Origin: Bradyrhizobium sp. sGM-13
GTDB taxonomy: Bacteria; Pseudomonadota; Alphaproteobacteria; Rhizobiales; Xanthobacteraceae
Assembly: GCF_018398875.1 (NCBI RefSeq)
Contig: NZ_JAGWDK010000026.1
Location: forward strand, 26,741-90,740
Length of the DNA stretch: 64,000 nucleotides
Direction: 5' to 3'
The stretch's first letter is position 1. The number at the start of each line of letters is the position of its first letter. Below are positions 1 through 9,095 of the stretch, piece after piece. The notes under the pieces are model-generated. The model saw nothing but the letters and a program-made list of their open reading frames with translations. It ran no database searches and had not been told where the DNA came from. The position numbers and the translations under genes were made by a program.

Positions 1-2
1 AA

Positions 3-2810
3 GACACCTCGGCCGATGTCCAGAAGAACGCCGAGGGCCCGTCCTGGGGCCGCGACAACTGGCCGATCACGCCGCAGGACGAACTGACCTCGGCGCTGGA
101 CGGCAACTGGGTCACCGTCGAAAAGGCCGTCGGCGCCAAGCTGGCCGCCAAGGCGCAGGCCAAGGGCGCCGAACTATCCCCTGCCGACGTCAACCAGGCG
201 ACGCGAGATTCGGTCCGCGCCCTGATGCTGATCCGCGCCTACCGCATGCGCGGTCATTTCCACGCCAAGCTGGATCCGCTCGGCATCGAAGCGCCGCGCG
301 ATCGCGAGGAGCTTGATCCACGCACCTACGGCTTCACCGAGGCCGATTTCGACCGCAAGATCTTCCTCGATCATGTGCTCGGCCTCGAATATGGCACGCT
401 GCGCGAGATCGTCGCGATCTGCGAACGCACCTATTGCCAGACGCTCGGCGTCGAGTTCATGCACATCAGCAACGCGGCGCAGAAGGCCTGGATCCAGGAG
501 CGCATCGAGGGGCCGGACAAGGAAATCAGTTTTACGCCGGAAGGACGCCGCGCCATCCTCAACAAGCTGATCGAAGCCGAAGGTTTCGAAAAATTCTGCG
601 ATCTCAAATTCACCGGCACCAAGCGTTTCGGTCTCGACGGCGCTGAATCGCTGATCCCGGCGCTCGAGCAGATCATCAAGCGCGGCGGCAATCTCGGCGT
701 AAAGGAAATCGTGCTCGGCATGCCGCACCGCGGCCGCCTCAACGTGCTGACCCAGGTGATGGGCAAATCGCACCGCGCGCTGTTCCACGAATTCAAGGGC
801 GGCTCCGCCAATCCCGAGGACGTCGAAGGCTCCGGCGACGTGAAGTACCATCTCGGCGCATCAAGCGACCGCGAGTTCGACGGCAACAAGATCCATCTGT
901 CGCTGACCGCCAACCCGTCGCATCTGGAAATCGTCGATCCGGTCGTGCTCGGCAAGGTGCGCGCCAAGCAGGACCAGCACGGCGATCCGCCCGACATGCG
1001 CATCTCGGTGCTGCCCCTGCTGCTGCACGGCGACGCCGCGTTCGCCGGCCAGGGCGTGGTGGCGGAATGCTTCAGCCTCTCCGACCTGAAGGGCTACCGC
1101 ACCGGCGGCTCGTTGCATTTCATCGTCAACAACCAGATCGGCTTCACCACCTATCCGCGCTATTCGCGCTCCTCGCCATATCCGTCCGACGTGGCGAAGA
1201 TGATCGACGCGCCGATCTTCCACGTGAACGGCGACGATCCGGAAGCGGTGGTGTTCGCGGCGAAGGTCGCGATCGAGTTCCGGCAGAAATTCCACAAGCC
1301 GGTCGTGATCGACATGTTCTGCTATCGCAGGCACGGCCATAACGAGGGCGATGAGCCGGCGTTTACCCAGCCGGTGATGTACAAGCACATCGCCTCGCAT
1401 CCGTCGACGCTCGAACTCTACGCCAAGCGCCTGGTCGCCGACGGCGTGCTGACCGAAGGCGAGGTCGGGAAGGCCAAGGCCGACTGGCGCGCGCGGCTCG
1501 ATGCCGAGCTCGAGGCAGGCTCCGGCTACAAGCCCAACAAGGCCGACTGGCTCGACGGCAAGTGGGCCGGCTTCAAATCCGCCGACCAGGAAGAAGACGC
1601 CCGCCGCGGCGTCACCGGCGTCGATATCGGTATCCTCAAGGATATTGGCCGCAAGATCACCAAGGTGCCGGACGGTTTCCGGGTTCACCGCACGATCCAG
1701 CGTTTCCTGGAAAACCGCGCCAAGGCCATCGACAACGGTGTCGGAATCGACTGGGCGACCGGCGAAGCGCTGGCGTTCTGCACGCTGATGCAGGAAGGCC
1801 ATCACGTCCGGCTTTCGGGACAGGACAGCGAGCGCGGCACGTTCTCGCAGCGCCATTCGGTGCTGATCGACCAGGAAGACGAGAGCCGCTACACGCCGTT
1901 CAACCACCTTGGCCACGATCAGGGCCACTACGAGGTCATCAACTCGCTGCTATCCGAAGAGGCGGTGCTCGGCTTCGAGTACGGTTATTCGCTGGCCGAG
2001 CCGAAGGCGCTGGCGATGTGGGAAGCCCAGTTCGGCGACTTCGCCAACGGTGCGCAGGTGCTGTTCGACCAGTTCATCTCTTCCGGCGAACGCAAATGGC
2101 TGCGCATGTCCGGTCTCGTCTGCCTGCTGCCACATGGCTATGAAGGGCAGGGACCGGAGCACTCCTCGGCGCGGCTCGAGCGTTTCCTGCAGATGTGCGC
2201 CGAAGACAACATGCAGGTGGTGTATCCGACCACGCCGGCGAATTACTTCCACGTGCTACGGCGCCAGTTACATCGCGAGATCCGCAAGCCCCTGATCGTG
2301 ATGACGCCGAAGTCGCTGTTGCGCCACAAGCGCGCGGTCTCGCGGCTCGATGAGCTCGGCAAGGACACGACGTTCCACCGCATTCTGTACGATGACGCGC
2401 AGATGCTGCCCGACGAGAAGATCAAGCTGGCGCCGGACGACAAGATCCGCCGCGTCGTGCTGTGTTCGGGCAAGGTCTATTACGATCTCTACGAGGAGCG
2501 CGAGAAGCGCGGCATCGACGACATCTATCTCCTGCGCGTCGAGCAGCTCTATCCGGTGCCGCTGAAAGCGCTGGTGCACGAACTCGCACGCTTCAAGAAT
2601 GCCGAAGTGGTGTGGTGCCAGGAAGAGCCGCGCAACATGGGCGCATGGCATTTCATCGAGCCCTATCTGGAATGGGTGCTGAACCAAATCCACGCGCCGA
2701 ACCGGCGTCCGCGTTACGCCGGCCGTGCCGCCTCGGCGGCAACCGCCACCGGTTTGATGTCGAAGCATCTGGCGCAACTCAAGGCCATGCTGGATGAGGC
2801 GCTGAACTAG
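3..2810 (+). CDS. sucA: 2-oxoglutarate dehydrogenase E1 component (5' truncated by window)
   Basis: This is the thiamine-diphosphate-dependent E1 of the 2-oxoglutarate dehydrogenase complex, which decarboxylates 2-oxoglutarate and succinylates the lipoyl group of E2 in the TCA cycle. The reading frame is already open at the window edge, and 935 residues are visible; family members are near 985, so about 50 N-terminal residues are missing. Family marks seen include the ThDP/Mg region running from GDAAFAGQG to NNQIGFTT, the HRGRLNVL segment and the C-terminal EEPRNMGAW motif. sucB, an SDR gene and lpdA follow in the same direction, as expected for an odh operon. The 149 bp before sucB carry a palindromic repeat. 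Confidence 0.97.
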   Translation, partial: DTSADVQKNAEGPSWGRDNWPITPQDELTSALDGNWVTVEKAVGAKLAAKAQAKGAELSPADVNQATRDSVRALMLIRAYRMRGHFHAKLDPLGIEAPRDREELDPRTYGFTEADFDRKIFLDHVLGLEYGTLREIVAICERTYCQTLGVEFMHISNAAQKAWIQERIEGPDKEISFTPEGRRAILNKLIEAEGFEKFCDLKFTGTKRFGLDGAESLIPALEQIIKRGGNLGVKEIVLGMPHRGRLNVLTQVMGKSHRALFHEFKGGSANPEDVEGSGDVKYHLGASSDREFDGNKIHLSLTANPSHLEIVDPVVLGKVRAKQDQHGDPPDMRISVLPLLLHGDAAFAGQGVVAECFSLSDLKGYRTGGSLHFIVNNQIGFTTYPRYSRSSPYPSDVAKMIDAPIFHVNGDDPEAVVFAAKVAIEFRQKFHKPVVIDMFCYRRHGHNEGDEPAFTQPVMYKHIASHPSTLELYAKRLVADGVLTEGEVGKAKADWRARLDAELEAGSGYKPNKADWLDGKWAGFKSADQEEDARRGVTGVDIGILKDIGRKITKVPDGFRVHRTIQRFLENRAKAIDNGVGIDWATGEALAFCTLMQEGHHVRLSGQDSERGTFSQRHSVLIDQEDESRYTPFNHLGHDQGHYEVINSLLSEEAVLGFEYGYSLAEPKALAMWEAQFGDFANGAQVLFDQFISSGERKWLRMSGLVCLLPHGYEGQGPEHSSARLERFLQMCAEDNMQVVYPTTPANYFHVLRRQLHREIRKPLIVMTPKSLLRHKRAVSRLDELGKDTTFHRILYDDAQMLPDEKIKLAPDDKIRRVVLCSGKVYYDLYEEREKRGIDDIYLLRVEQLYPVPLKALVHELARFKNAEVVWCQEEPRNMGAWHFIEPYLEWVLNQIHAPNRRPRYAGRAASAATATGLMSKHLAQLKAMLDEALN

Positions 2811-2824
2811 CAATTGCCCCAAGT

Positions 2825-2943
2825 CGTCATGCCCGGGCAAAGGCGCGCAGCGCCGTCTTCGCCCCAATGTCCCGGGCATCCACGTCTTGCTTTGTCAAAA
2901 TTGTCTTAGGGCGTGGATGGCTGGGACGAGCTCGGCCATGACG
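2825..2943. repeat. Palindromic intergenic repeat, family A copy 1
   Basis: The element starts with CGTCAT and ends with ATGACG. Inside it CCCGGGCA occurs as CCCGGGCAA and again as CCCGGGCATCC, and a later GTGGATGGC pairs with the GCATCCACG segment. A clearly related copy lies at 32925-33040, with the same order of blocks. It sits between sucA and sucB and could fold in the transcript. It resembles the extragenic repeats abundant in Bradyrhizobium genomes, judged from memory. Confidence 0.7.
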
Positions 2944-2959
2944 CAAAGAGGAAAATACC

Positions 2960-4201
2960 ATGACTGAAATTCGTGTTCCGACGCTCGGCGAGTCCGTGAC
3001 GGAAGCCACCATCGGCCGCTGGTTCAAGAAGGCCGGCGATGCGGTGGCGGTGGATGAGCCGCTGGTCGAGCTCGAGACCGACAAGGTCACCATCGAAGTG
3101 CCGGCGCCATCCGCCGGCGTGCTCGGCGAGATCGCGGCCAAGGACGGCGAGACCGTCGCCGTCGGCGCGCTGCTCGGGCAGATCAATGAAGGCGCCGCCG
3201 GCGCCGCCAAGTCGGCCGCGGCCGCAACCGCCAAGGCCGCCGCTCCGGCTGCAGCGCCCGCCGCGGCACCTGCTGCGGCTCCGAAGGCTGCAGCAGCAGA
3301 TGCGCCGCTGGCGCCGTCGGTTCGCAAACTTTCCGCCGAGAGCGGCATCGATGCGGCGACTGTGCCCGGCTCCGGCAAGGACGGCCGGGTTACCAAGGGC
3401 GACATGCTGGCCGCGATCGAGAAGGCGGCGTCGGCGCCGACCCCGGTCAATCAGCCGGCCGCTTCCGTGCAGGTCCGCGCGCCGTCGCCGGCCGATGATG
3501 CCGCGCGCGAAGAGCGCGTAAAGATGACGCGGCTGCGCCAGACCATCGCGCGGCGGCTCAAGGACGTGCAGAACACGGCCGCGATGCTCACGACCTTCAA
3601 CGAGGTCGATATGAGCCACATCATGGCGATGCGCGCGCAGTACAAGGACGTGTTCGAGAAGAAGCATGGCAGCAAGCTCGGCTTCATGGGCTTCTTCACC
3701 AAGGCGGTGGTGCAGGCGCTGAAGGACATCCCAGCCGTCAATGCCGAGATCGACGGCACCGATTTGATCTACAAGAACTATTACCACATCGGCGTCGCCG
3801 TCGGCACCGACAAGGGTTTGGTCGTGCCTGTGGTGCGCGACTGCGACCACAGGTCGATCTCCGACATCGAAAAATCGATCGCCGATTTCGGCCGCCGCGC
3901 CCGCGACGGCCAGCTCAAGATCGACGAGATGCAGGGCGGCACCTTTACCATCACCAATGGCGGTATCTACGGCTCGCTGATGTCGACGCCGATCCTCAAC
4001 GCCCCGCAGTCCGGCATCCTCGGCATGCACAAGATCCAGGAGCGGCCGATGGTGGTCGGTGGCAAGATCGAGGTCCGCCCGATGATGTATCTGGCGCTCT
4101 CCTATGATCACCGCGTGATCGACGGCAAGGAGGCGGTGACGTTCCTGGTGCGCGTCAAGGAGAGCCTGGAAGATCCCGCGCGGCTGGTGCTGGATCTCTG
4201 A
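2960..4201 (+). CDS. sucB: Dihydrolipoyllysine succinyltransferase (E2 of 2-oxoglutarate dehydrogenase)
   Basis: This is the core E2 subunit, which transfers the succinyl group from lipoamide to CoA. One lipoyl domain is at residues 1-75, with the attachment lysine at K42 in ELETDKVTIE. An Ala/Pro linker (about 78-115) is followed by a peripheral-subunit-binding domain (about 117-155) that starts at PSVRKL. The catalytic domain ends with SYDHRVIDG, giving the active-site H384 and D388. The length of 413 aa is usual. A purine-rich GAGGAAAA sits upstream of the ATG. It lies between sucA and the SDR/lpdA genes, so all complex subunits are encoded together. Confidence 0.97.
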   Translation: MTEIRVPTLGESVTEATIGRWFKKAGDAVAVDEPLVELETDKVTIEVPAPSAGVLGEIAAKDGETVAVGALLGQINEGAAGAAKSAAAATAKAAAPAAAPAAAPAAAPKAAAADAPLAPSVRKLSAESGIDAATVPGSGKDGRVTKGDMLAAIEKAASAPTPVNQPAASVQVRAPSPADDAAREERVKMTRLRQTIARRLKDVQNTAAMLTTFNEVDMSHIMAMRAQYKDVFEKKHGSKLGFMGFFTKAVVQALKDIPAVNAEIDGTDLIYKNYYHIGVAVGTDKGLVVPVVRDCDHRSISDIEKSIADFGRRARDGQLKIDEMQGGTFTITNGGIYGSLMSTPILNAPQSGILGMHKIQERPMVVGGKIEVRPMMYLALSYDHRVIDGKEAVTFLVRVKESLEDPARLVLDL

Positions 4202-4280
4202 CACAACACGCTTGCCGGCGTCGGCACTCAAGCCTGCGCCGCAAGCCGTGGATCATGCACGTTGATTTGTGGGGCCTGAT

Positions 4281-5027
4281 GTGACGGACAAGGTCGTTGT
4301 GATCACTGGCGGCAGCCGCGGCATCGGCCGTGCGGCCGCCATCGCCGCCGCCGCGCGCGGTTTTCGCGTCGTGGTCGGCTACGCCAGCAACAAGGCGGCG
4401 GCCGACGAAGTCGTCTCGCTGATCGAGCGCAAGAACGGCAAGGCGATCGCCGTGAAATGCGACGTCGGCAGCGAGGCGGACATTCTCGCGCTGTTCAAGG
4501 GATCAGACGAATTCGGAACGCTTGGCGCGCTCGTCAACAATGCCGGCATTGTCGGCCCGTCGATACGAGTCGAGGACATGCCGGCCGAACGCATCCAGCG
4601 CATGATGGCTGTCAACGTCACCGGCAGCATTTTATGCGCGCGCGAAGCCGTGAAGCGGATGTCGACCCGCAACGGCGGCGCGGGCGGCGTCATCGTCAAT
4701 CTTTCCTCAGTCGCGGCGAAACTCGGGTCTCCCAATACGTATGTGGATTATGCGGCGTCCAAGGGCGCGGTTGATTCCTTCACCATCGGCCTTGGCTATG
4801 AGGTTGCCGGAGAGGGCATTCGGGTCGCGGCGATCCGGCCTGGACTGATCGATACGGATATTCATGCTTCCGGCGGCGAGCCCGATCGCGCGCATCGGCT
4901 CGCGCACATGGTGCCGATGAAGCGCGTCGGTACTGCGGAAGAAATCGCCAATGCCATCGTCTGGTTGATTTCGGACGAGGCTTCCTACGTCACCAGCGCC
5001 ATCCTGGATGTATCGGGCGGCCGGTAA
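4281..5027 (+). CDS. SDR family oxidoreductase
   Basis: This is a classical short-chain dehydrogenase/reductase of about 248 aa. The cofactor motif TGGSRGIG is near residues 9-16, followed by NNAG, the catalytic serine in NLSSVAA, and YAASK as the YxxxK pair. The C-terminal end YVTSAILDVSGGR is typical of the family. The start is probably the GTG at 4281; an in-frame GTG at 4269 would add four residues. The substrate cannot be read from the sequence. It is inserted between sucB and lpdA on the same strand, so it is probably co-transcribed with the 2-oxoglutarate dehydrogenase genes; whether it contributes to that complex is unknown. Confidence 0.9.
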   Translation: MTDKVVVITGGSRGIGRAAAIAAAARGFRVVVGYASNKAAADEVVSLIERKNGKAIAVKCDVGSEADILALFKGSDEFGTLGALVNNAGIVGPSIRVEDMPAERIQRMMAVNVTGSILCAREAVKRMSTRNGGAGGVIVNLSSVAAKLGSPNTYVDYAASKGAVDSFTIGLGYEVAGEGIRVAAIRPGLIDTDIHASGGEPDRAHRLAHMVPMKRVGTAEEIANAIVWLISDEASYVTSAILDVSGGR

Positions 5028-5064
5028 TACCTGACATCTTATCTTAAGCTAACAGGACTTCATC

Positions 5065-6465
5065 ATGGCTTCCTACGATCTCGTCGTCATCGGCACCGGT
5101 CCGGGCGGATATGTCTGCGCGGTGCGCGCGGCGCAACTCGGCATGAAGGTGGCCGTGGTCGAGAAAAACGCGACGCTGGGGGGCACCTGCCTCAATGTCG
5201 GCTGCATGCCGTCGAAGGCGCTGCTGCATGCCTCCGAAATGTTCGAGGAAGCCGGACATTCCTTTGCCAAGATGGGCGTCAGCATTTCCGCGCCAAAGCT
5301 CGATCTGCCGGCGATGATGAATTTCAAGCAACAGGGTATCGACGGCAACGTCAAGGGCGTCGAGTTCCTGATGAAGAAGAACAAGATCGACGTCCTCTAC
5401 GGCGCCGGCAAGATCCTCGGCGCCGGCAAGGTCGAGGTCAACACTAACGGCAAGTCGCAGACGGTCGAGACCAAGAACATCGTCATCGCCACCGGCTCTG
5501 ACATCGCGCGGCTGAAGGGCATCGAGATCGACGAGAAGCGCGTGGTGTCGTCAACCGGCGCGCTGTCGCTCGCGAAAGTGCCGGAGAAGCTTCTGATCAT
5601 CGGCGCGGGCGTGATCGGGTTGGAGCTCGGTTCGGTCTGGAAACGGCTTGGCGCCGAGGTCATGGTCGTCGAATTCCTCGATCGCATTCTGCCCGGCATG
5701 GATGGGGAAGTCGCCAAGCAATTCCAGCGGATCCTCGAAAAGCAGGGCTTTGCATTCAAGCTCGGCGCCAAGGTGACGGCGGTCGACGCTTCCGGCAAGA
5801 TGTTGAAGGCGACGGTGGAGCCGGCGGCGGGCGGCGCAGCGGAAACGATTGAGGCCGACGTGGTGCTGGTCTGCATCGGCCGCGTGCCCTACACCGAAGC
5901 GCTCGGCTGCAAGGAAGCCGGCATCGTACTCGACAACCGCGGCCGCGTGCAGATCGACGCGCATTTCGCTACCAGCCTGAAAGGCGTCTATGCGATCGGC
6001 GACGTCGTGGCGGGACCGATGCTCGCGCACAAGGCCGAGGATGAAGGCGTCGCCTGCGCCGAGATTATTGCAGGGCAGGCCGGCCACGTGAACTACGATG
6101 TTATCCCAAGCGTCGTGTATACCACGCCCGAAGTGTCGTCGGTCGGCAAGACCGAGGAAGAGCTGAAGCAGGCCGGCGTTGCCTACACCTCAGGCAAATT
6201 CCCGTTCACCGCCAACGGCCGCTCCAAGGTCAACCAGACCACTGACGGTTTTGTGAAGGTTCTCGCGGATGCGAAGACCGATCGCGTGCTCGGCGTGCAC
6301 ATTGTCGGCCGCGAGGCCGGCGAAATGATTCAGGAAGCCGCTGTTCTCATGGAGTTTGGCGGTTCTGCCGAGGATCTGGCGCGGACCTGTCACGCGCATC
6401 CGACCCGTTCGGAAGCGATCAAGGAAGCCGCGCTTGCGGTCGGCAAACGTGCCATCCATATGTGA
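5065..6465 (+). CDS. lpdA: Dihydrolipoyl dehydrogenase (E3)
   Basis: This FAD disulfide oxidoreductase re-oxidises dihydrolipoamide in the 2-oxo acid dehydrogenase complexes. The FAD-binding GTGPGGYV is at the N-terminus. The redox disulfide is C42/C47 in GGTCLNVGC, the NAD-binding glycine motif is IGAGVIGLELGS, a second FAD motif is GVYAIGDVV, and the catalytic His-Glu pair is H445/E450 in HPTRSE. The 466-aa length is standard. AGGA precedes the ATG by a normal distance. It is the last gene of the sucA-sucB-SDR-lpdA run and is followed by an unrelated membrane-protein gene after 118 bp. Confidence 0.97.
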   Translation: MASYDLVVIGTGPGGYVCAVRAAQLGMKVAVVEKNATLGGTCLNVGCMPSKALLHASEMFEEAGHSFAKMGVSISAPKLDLPAMMNFKQQGIDGNVKGVEFLMKKNKIDVLYGAGKILGAGKVEVNTNGKSQTVETKNIVIATGSDIARLKGIEIDEKRVVSSTGALSLAKVPEKLLIIGAGVIGLELGSVWKRLGAEVMVVEFLDRILPGMDGEVAKQFQRILEKQGFAFKLGAKVTAVDASGKMLKATVEPAAGGAAETIEADVVLVCIGRVPYTEALGCKEAGIVLDNRGRVQIDAHFATSLKGVYAIGDVVAGPMLAHKAEDEGVACAEIIAGQAGHVNYDVIPSVVYTTPEVSSVGKTEEELKQAGVAYTSGKFPFTANGRSKVNQTTDGFVKVLADAKTDRVLGVHIVGREAGEMIQEAAVLMEFGGSAEDLARTCHAHPTRSEAIKEAALAVGKRAIHM

Positions 6466-6583
6466 TCGGAACCCGGTACATGCCGAATTGAAGAAGCGGC
6501 TATCCAAAGATCCATGCTTTGAACAAAGAGATCGAGCGGAGCGACCAATCAAGGACCTCATTCCGCTTTAGAGATCACGATCG

Positions 6584-7114
6584 ATGATGCGCCGCCTGTT
6601 ACAGCCGTTTTGGGTCCTGCTTGCGGTCATCTTCCTGATCGAAGCTTGGCTGTGGGATCATCTCGAGCCGATCGTCGAGCGCATCGTTGCGCTGATTCCG
6701 CTTCGCGCCTTCAAGCGATGGCTGTCCGACCGGGTCGATGCGCTGTCGCCGGCGATGACACTGATCGTATTTGCCGTGCCGGTGATTCTGCTGTTTCCGC
6801 TCAAGCTGGTCGGGCTTTGGCTATTGGCGCACCAATACTGGTTCAGCGCGGCGGTTGTGATCGTATCAGGCAAATTGCTCGGCGTCGGCGTCACCGCGTT
6901 CATCTTCGACGTGACGCGGCCGAAGCTGCTGCAAATGGCGTGGTTCAAGAACATCTATGAGTTCATTGTGGCGATGCGCGCCAAGGCGGCCGAACTGGTC
7001 GATCCAATCAAGCAGCGCATCCGGGAAATTTTGCGTGGCGAGGGTGATAGCTGGTCATCGCGCATGCTGCGCACGATCGCGCGCTTCCGCAAGAGCGTGC
7101 ACGAAGCGCGGTAA
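6584..7114 (+). CDS. Hypothetical membrane protein, about 176 aa
   Basis: I do not recognise a named family. The protein has a short hydrophobic N-terminal segment (about residues 6-24), a stretch of two likely membrane spans around LIVFAVPVILLFPLKLVGLWLL and AAVVIVSGKLLGVGVTAFIF (about 59-112), and a basic amphipathic C-terminus (IKQRIREILR onwards). Two adjacent ATG codons begin the gene; either may be used. It follows lpdA by 118 bp on the same strand and is bounded downstream by a palindromic repeat, so it may be read through from the odh operon. Homologues with the same look are common as uncharacterised proteins in this group of bacteria. Confidence 0.75.
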   Translation: MMRRLLQPFWVLLAVIFLIEAWLWDHLEPIVERIVALIPLRAFKRWLSDRVDALSPAMTLIVFAVPVILLFPLKLVGLWLLAHQYWFSAAVVIVSGKLLGVGVTAFIFDVTRPKLLQMAWFKNIYEFIVAMRAKAAELVDPIKQRIREILRGEGDSWSSRMLRTIARFRKSVHEAR

Positions 7115-7124
7115 GGATTCTCGT

Positions 7125-7226
7125 TGTCATCGCCCGCGAAGGCGGGCGATCCAGTATTCCAGAGACGTTAGAGACTGAACCGGAAGCCGCGGCGTACTGG
7201 ATGCCCCGCTTTCGCGGGGCATGACA
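7125..7226. repeat. Palindromic intergenic repeat, family B
   Basis: The element begins TGTCATCGCCCGCG and ends CGCGGGGCATGACA, so its termini are inverted. It contains the nested pair GATCCAGTA / TACTGGATG and a local hairpin CGCCCGCGAAGGCGGGCG. It lies between two convergent genes, where the hairpins could help terminate both transcripts. The pattern matches repeats seen many times in Bradyrhizobium intergenic DNA (recollection, not a search). Confidence 0.7.
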
Positions 7227-7254
7227 CCGGAAGCAATTCAACGAACCCCGACAC

Positions 7255-7845
7255 TCAATGCAAATGCAAAAGATGCGGCGCGTAGAGGCCGAGCGCGGTG
7301 ATGCCGATGCCGGCGATCGCCAATATGCCAGAGACCCAGGCCAGCACGATCATGCCGGTGATGATGGTGGCGGACGCCAGTACGATGCCGATCTGGAAGG
7401 CGGCTGAAGCGATTTCGTAGTGGTGATATTTTGCGGTCGCCTCGTCGCGCTCGTGCTCGGCGTGCTTGGCGCGTTTTGCCAACTCTTCCGAACCTTCGCC
7501 GGTCTCCGGCTCCGAGCGATAACGCTGCGCAGTCTTGTTCCAGTCGTCGATCTGCTTTTGCAGCGCCGCCTTTGCGCCATCGTCGCCGACGGTGCCGAGG
7601 CTGAGCCTGGCGTGTTCGGCGGTGGCCTGCACCACGGTGCGGCGGATGCTCTTGGCCTGGAAGAATGCCCAGAGATTTGAAGCCTCGACGTTCTTGCTGA
7701 TGGCTTCGGTCTGTGCGCCCTTGCCGAGCGTTTCCGACAGCGCCAGAAACAGGGCGATCACCGCGATCAGCAGCGCGATCTTCTTGTTCGACCCCGAAGC
7801 GTGCTCGGCGTGCTCCGCATGCTCCATGCTTTCATGTGCGCCCAT
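7255..7845 (-). CDS. DUF4337-like membrane protein
   Basis: This 196-aa protein begins with a His/Glu-rich stretch (HEHAEHAEHAS-like, about residues 4-17), then a membrane span around KIALLIAVIALFLALSETLG. A hydrophilic, charged and probably helical middle (about 45-135) contains QKQIDDWNKTAQRYRSEPET, and two further C-terminal spans run from AAFQIGIVLASATIITGMI to the end. This layout and the KGAQTEAI...NLWAFFQAKSIR section match the DUF4337 family of unknown function. An AGGAGGAG ribosome site just upstream fixes the ATG at 7845. It stands alone between a repeat and xerC. Confidence 0.85.
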   Translation of the reverse strand: MGAHESMEHAEHAEHASGSNKKIALLIAVIALFLALSETLGKGAQTEAISKNVEASNLWAFFQAKSIRRTVVQATAEHARLSLGTVGDDGAKAALQKQIDDWNKTAQRYRSEPETGEGSEELAKRAKHAEHERDEATAKYHHYEIASAAFQIGIVLASATIITGMIVLAWVSGILAIAGIGITALGLYAPHLLHLH

Positions 7846-7960
7846 TTATTCTCCTCCTGTCGGTTGGCGCGCACGATTGCCGGAACCGCAACATGAGCGC
7901 AAGAGGCAAGCTAAGAGGCCATCGATGTGACGGGAGTATGTCGGCGCCGAGCGCTGAGAT

Positions 7961-8935
7961 TCATCCGCGCGGATGCGCGGTGCGGTACACTTCCAAGAGC
8001 CGCTCGCTGTCGATCCCAGTGTAGATCTGCGTGGTCGAGAGCGAGGCGTGGCCGAGCAACTCCTGGATCGCACGCAGATCGCCGCCGCGGCTGAGCAGAT
8101 GGGTTGCGAAGGAATGCCGCAGCGCGTGCGGCGTAGCGCTGTCGGGTAGCCCCAGCGCGCCGCGCAGCCGCTCCATGGTGAGCTGGATGATGCGTGGAGA
8201 AAGCGGCCCGCCGCGCGCGCCGACGAAGATCGGGCCGGCCGGCGGCAATGAATGCGGGCACATCGCAACGTAATCGGCGATCAGCGCCAGCACGTTTTGC
8301 AGCACCGGCACCATGCGGGTCTTGTTGCCCTTGCCGGTGACGATAATAACGTCGCCTTCGCCGGGTCTTGGCACGTCCTGCCGCTTCAGTCCCAGCGCTT
8401 CGGAGATGCGCAGGCCCGATCCATACAGCAGCGCCATCACCGCGGCGTCGCGCGCGAGAATCCAGGGATCACGTTCCTCGCCGGCGCGCTCGTCGGCATC
8501 GGCAAAGCGCTTGGCGGCGGCCATCTGGATCGGCTTCGGCAGGCTTTTTGCAATTTTCGGCGCGCGGATCGCGGACAGAGCTCCGACCTTGCCTTTGCCC
8601 TCCCGTTCGAGGTAGCGGCCGAACGAACGCAACCCCGCCAGCGCCCGCATCAGCGAGCGCCCGGCGATGTCGTCGGCACGGCGCATCGCCATGAAAGCCC
8701 TGACGTCGGTGGCTTCCAGCGCCGCAAATCGTTTCAGCGTGACCTTCTCACCCCAATGTTCGGCGAGGAAGGTGAGGCATTGGCGGAGGTCGCGGGCGTA
8801 GGCTTCGAGTGTCTTTGGCGACAGGCGCCGCTCGGCGCGCAGATGCGTCAGCCAGCGCGTCATCTCCCGCGCGAGACCGTCGTCGGCGCATTCGAGCTCG
8901 ACCGCTTGCAGTGCCGGAACTTCCCTGGCCATCAT
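7961..8935 (-). CDS. xerC: Site-specific tyrosine recombinase XerC
   Basis: This is a tyrosine recombinase of the XerC/XerD type, used to resolve chromosome dimers at dif. The N-terminal SAM-like DNA-binding domain (about residues 20-115) contains LSPKTLEAYARDLRQ. The catalytic domain has the first Arg in GSGLRISEALGL, a Lys in TGKGNKTR, H270/R273 in HALRHSF, H296 in LGHASLSTT and the nucleophile Y305 in QIYTG. All catalytic residues are present. The position divergent from priA and the standard length (324 aa) fit a housekeeping Xer rather than a mobile-element integrase. An in-frame ATG at 8932 is an equally possible start. Confidence 0.93.
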   Translation of the reverse strand: MMAREVPALQAVELECADDGLAREMTRWLTHLRAERRLSPKTLEAYARDLRQCLTFLAEHWGEKVTLKRFAALEATDVRAFMAMRRADDIAGRSLMRALAGLRSFGRYLEREGKGKVGALSAIRAPKIAKSLPKPIQMAAAKRFADADERAGEERDPWILARDAAVMALLYGSGLRISEALGLKRQDVPRPGEGDVIIVTGKGNKTRMVPVLQNVLALIADYVAMCPHSLPPAGPIFVGARGGPLSPRIIQLTMERLRGALGLPDSATPHALRHSFATHLLSRGGDLRAIQELLGHASLSTTQIYTGIDSERLLEVYRTAHPRG

Positions 8936-9095
8936 CCTTGCCTTCGAAAGCTTGTCTTGAGAGCTTGTCTTGAGAACCTGCCTTGGAGCCGGTGATTCAG
9001 CGCATTATATCGCACCTCTTTCGTTTACCGTTCGCTAACCGGCCCGAGCGGCGCTAGCTTCGCTCCGGATACCTCAAGCCTGATTCCCCCTAATA

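Noticed and set aside
174..851. Long antisense open frame opposite sucA
   Set aside because: It is a shadow of sucA caused by GC-rich codon bias; the composition is unlike protein and the sense frame is a conserved enzyme.
2906..4231. 441-codon antisense frame opposite sucB
   Set aside because: It is another GC-bias shadow; sucB is certain on the plus strand.
7866..7884. Sigma-54-like promoter (TGGC...TTGC)
   Set aside because: The spacing between the two boxes is one base too long and no activator gene is near.
7961..8935. Tyrosine recombinase as a sign of a mobile element
   Set aside because: Length, motifs and the position beside priA fit housekeeping xerC; no attachment repeats or cargo genes surround it.
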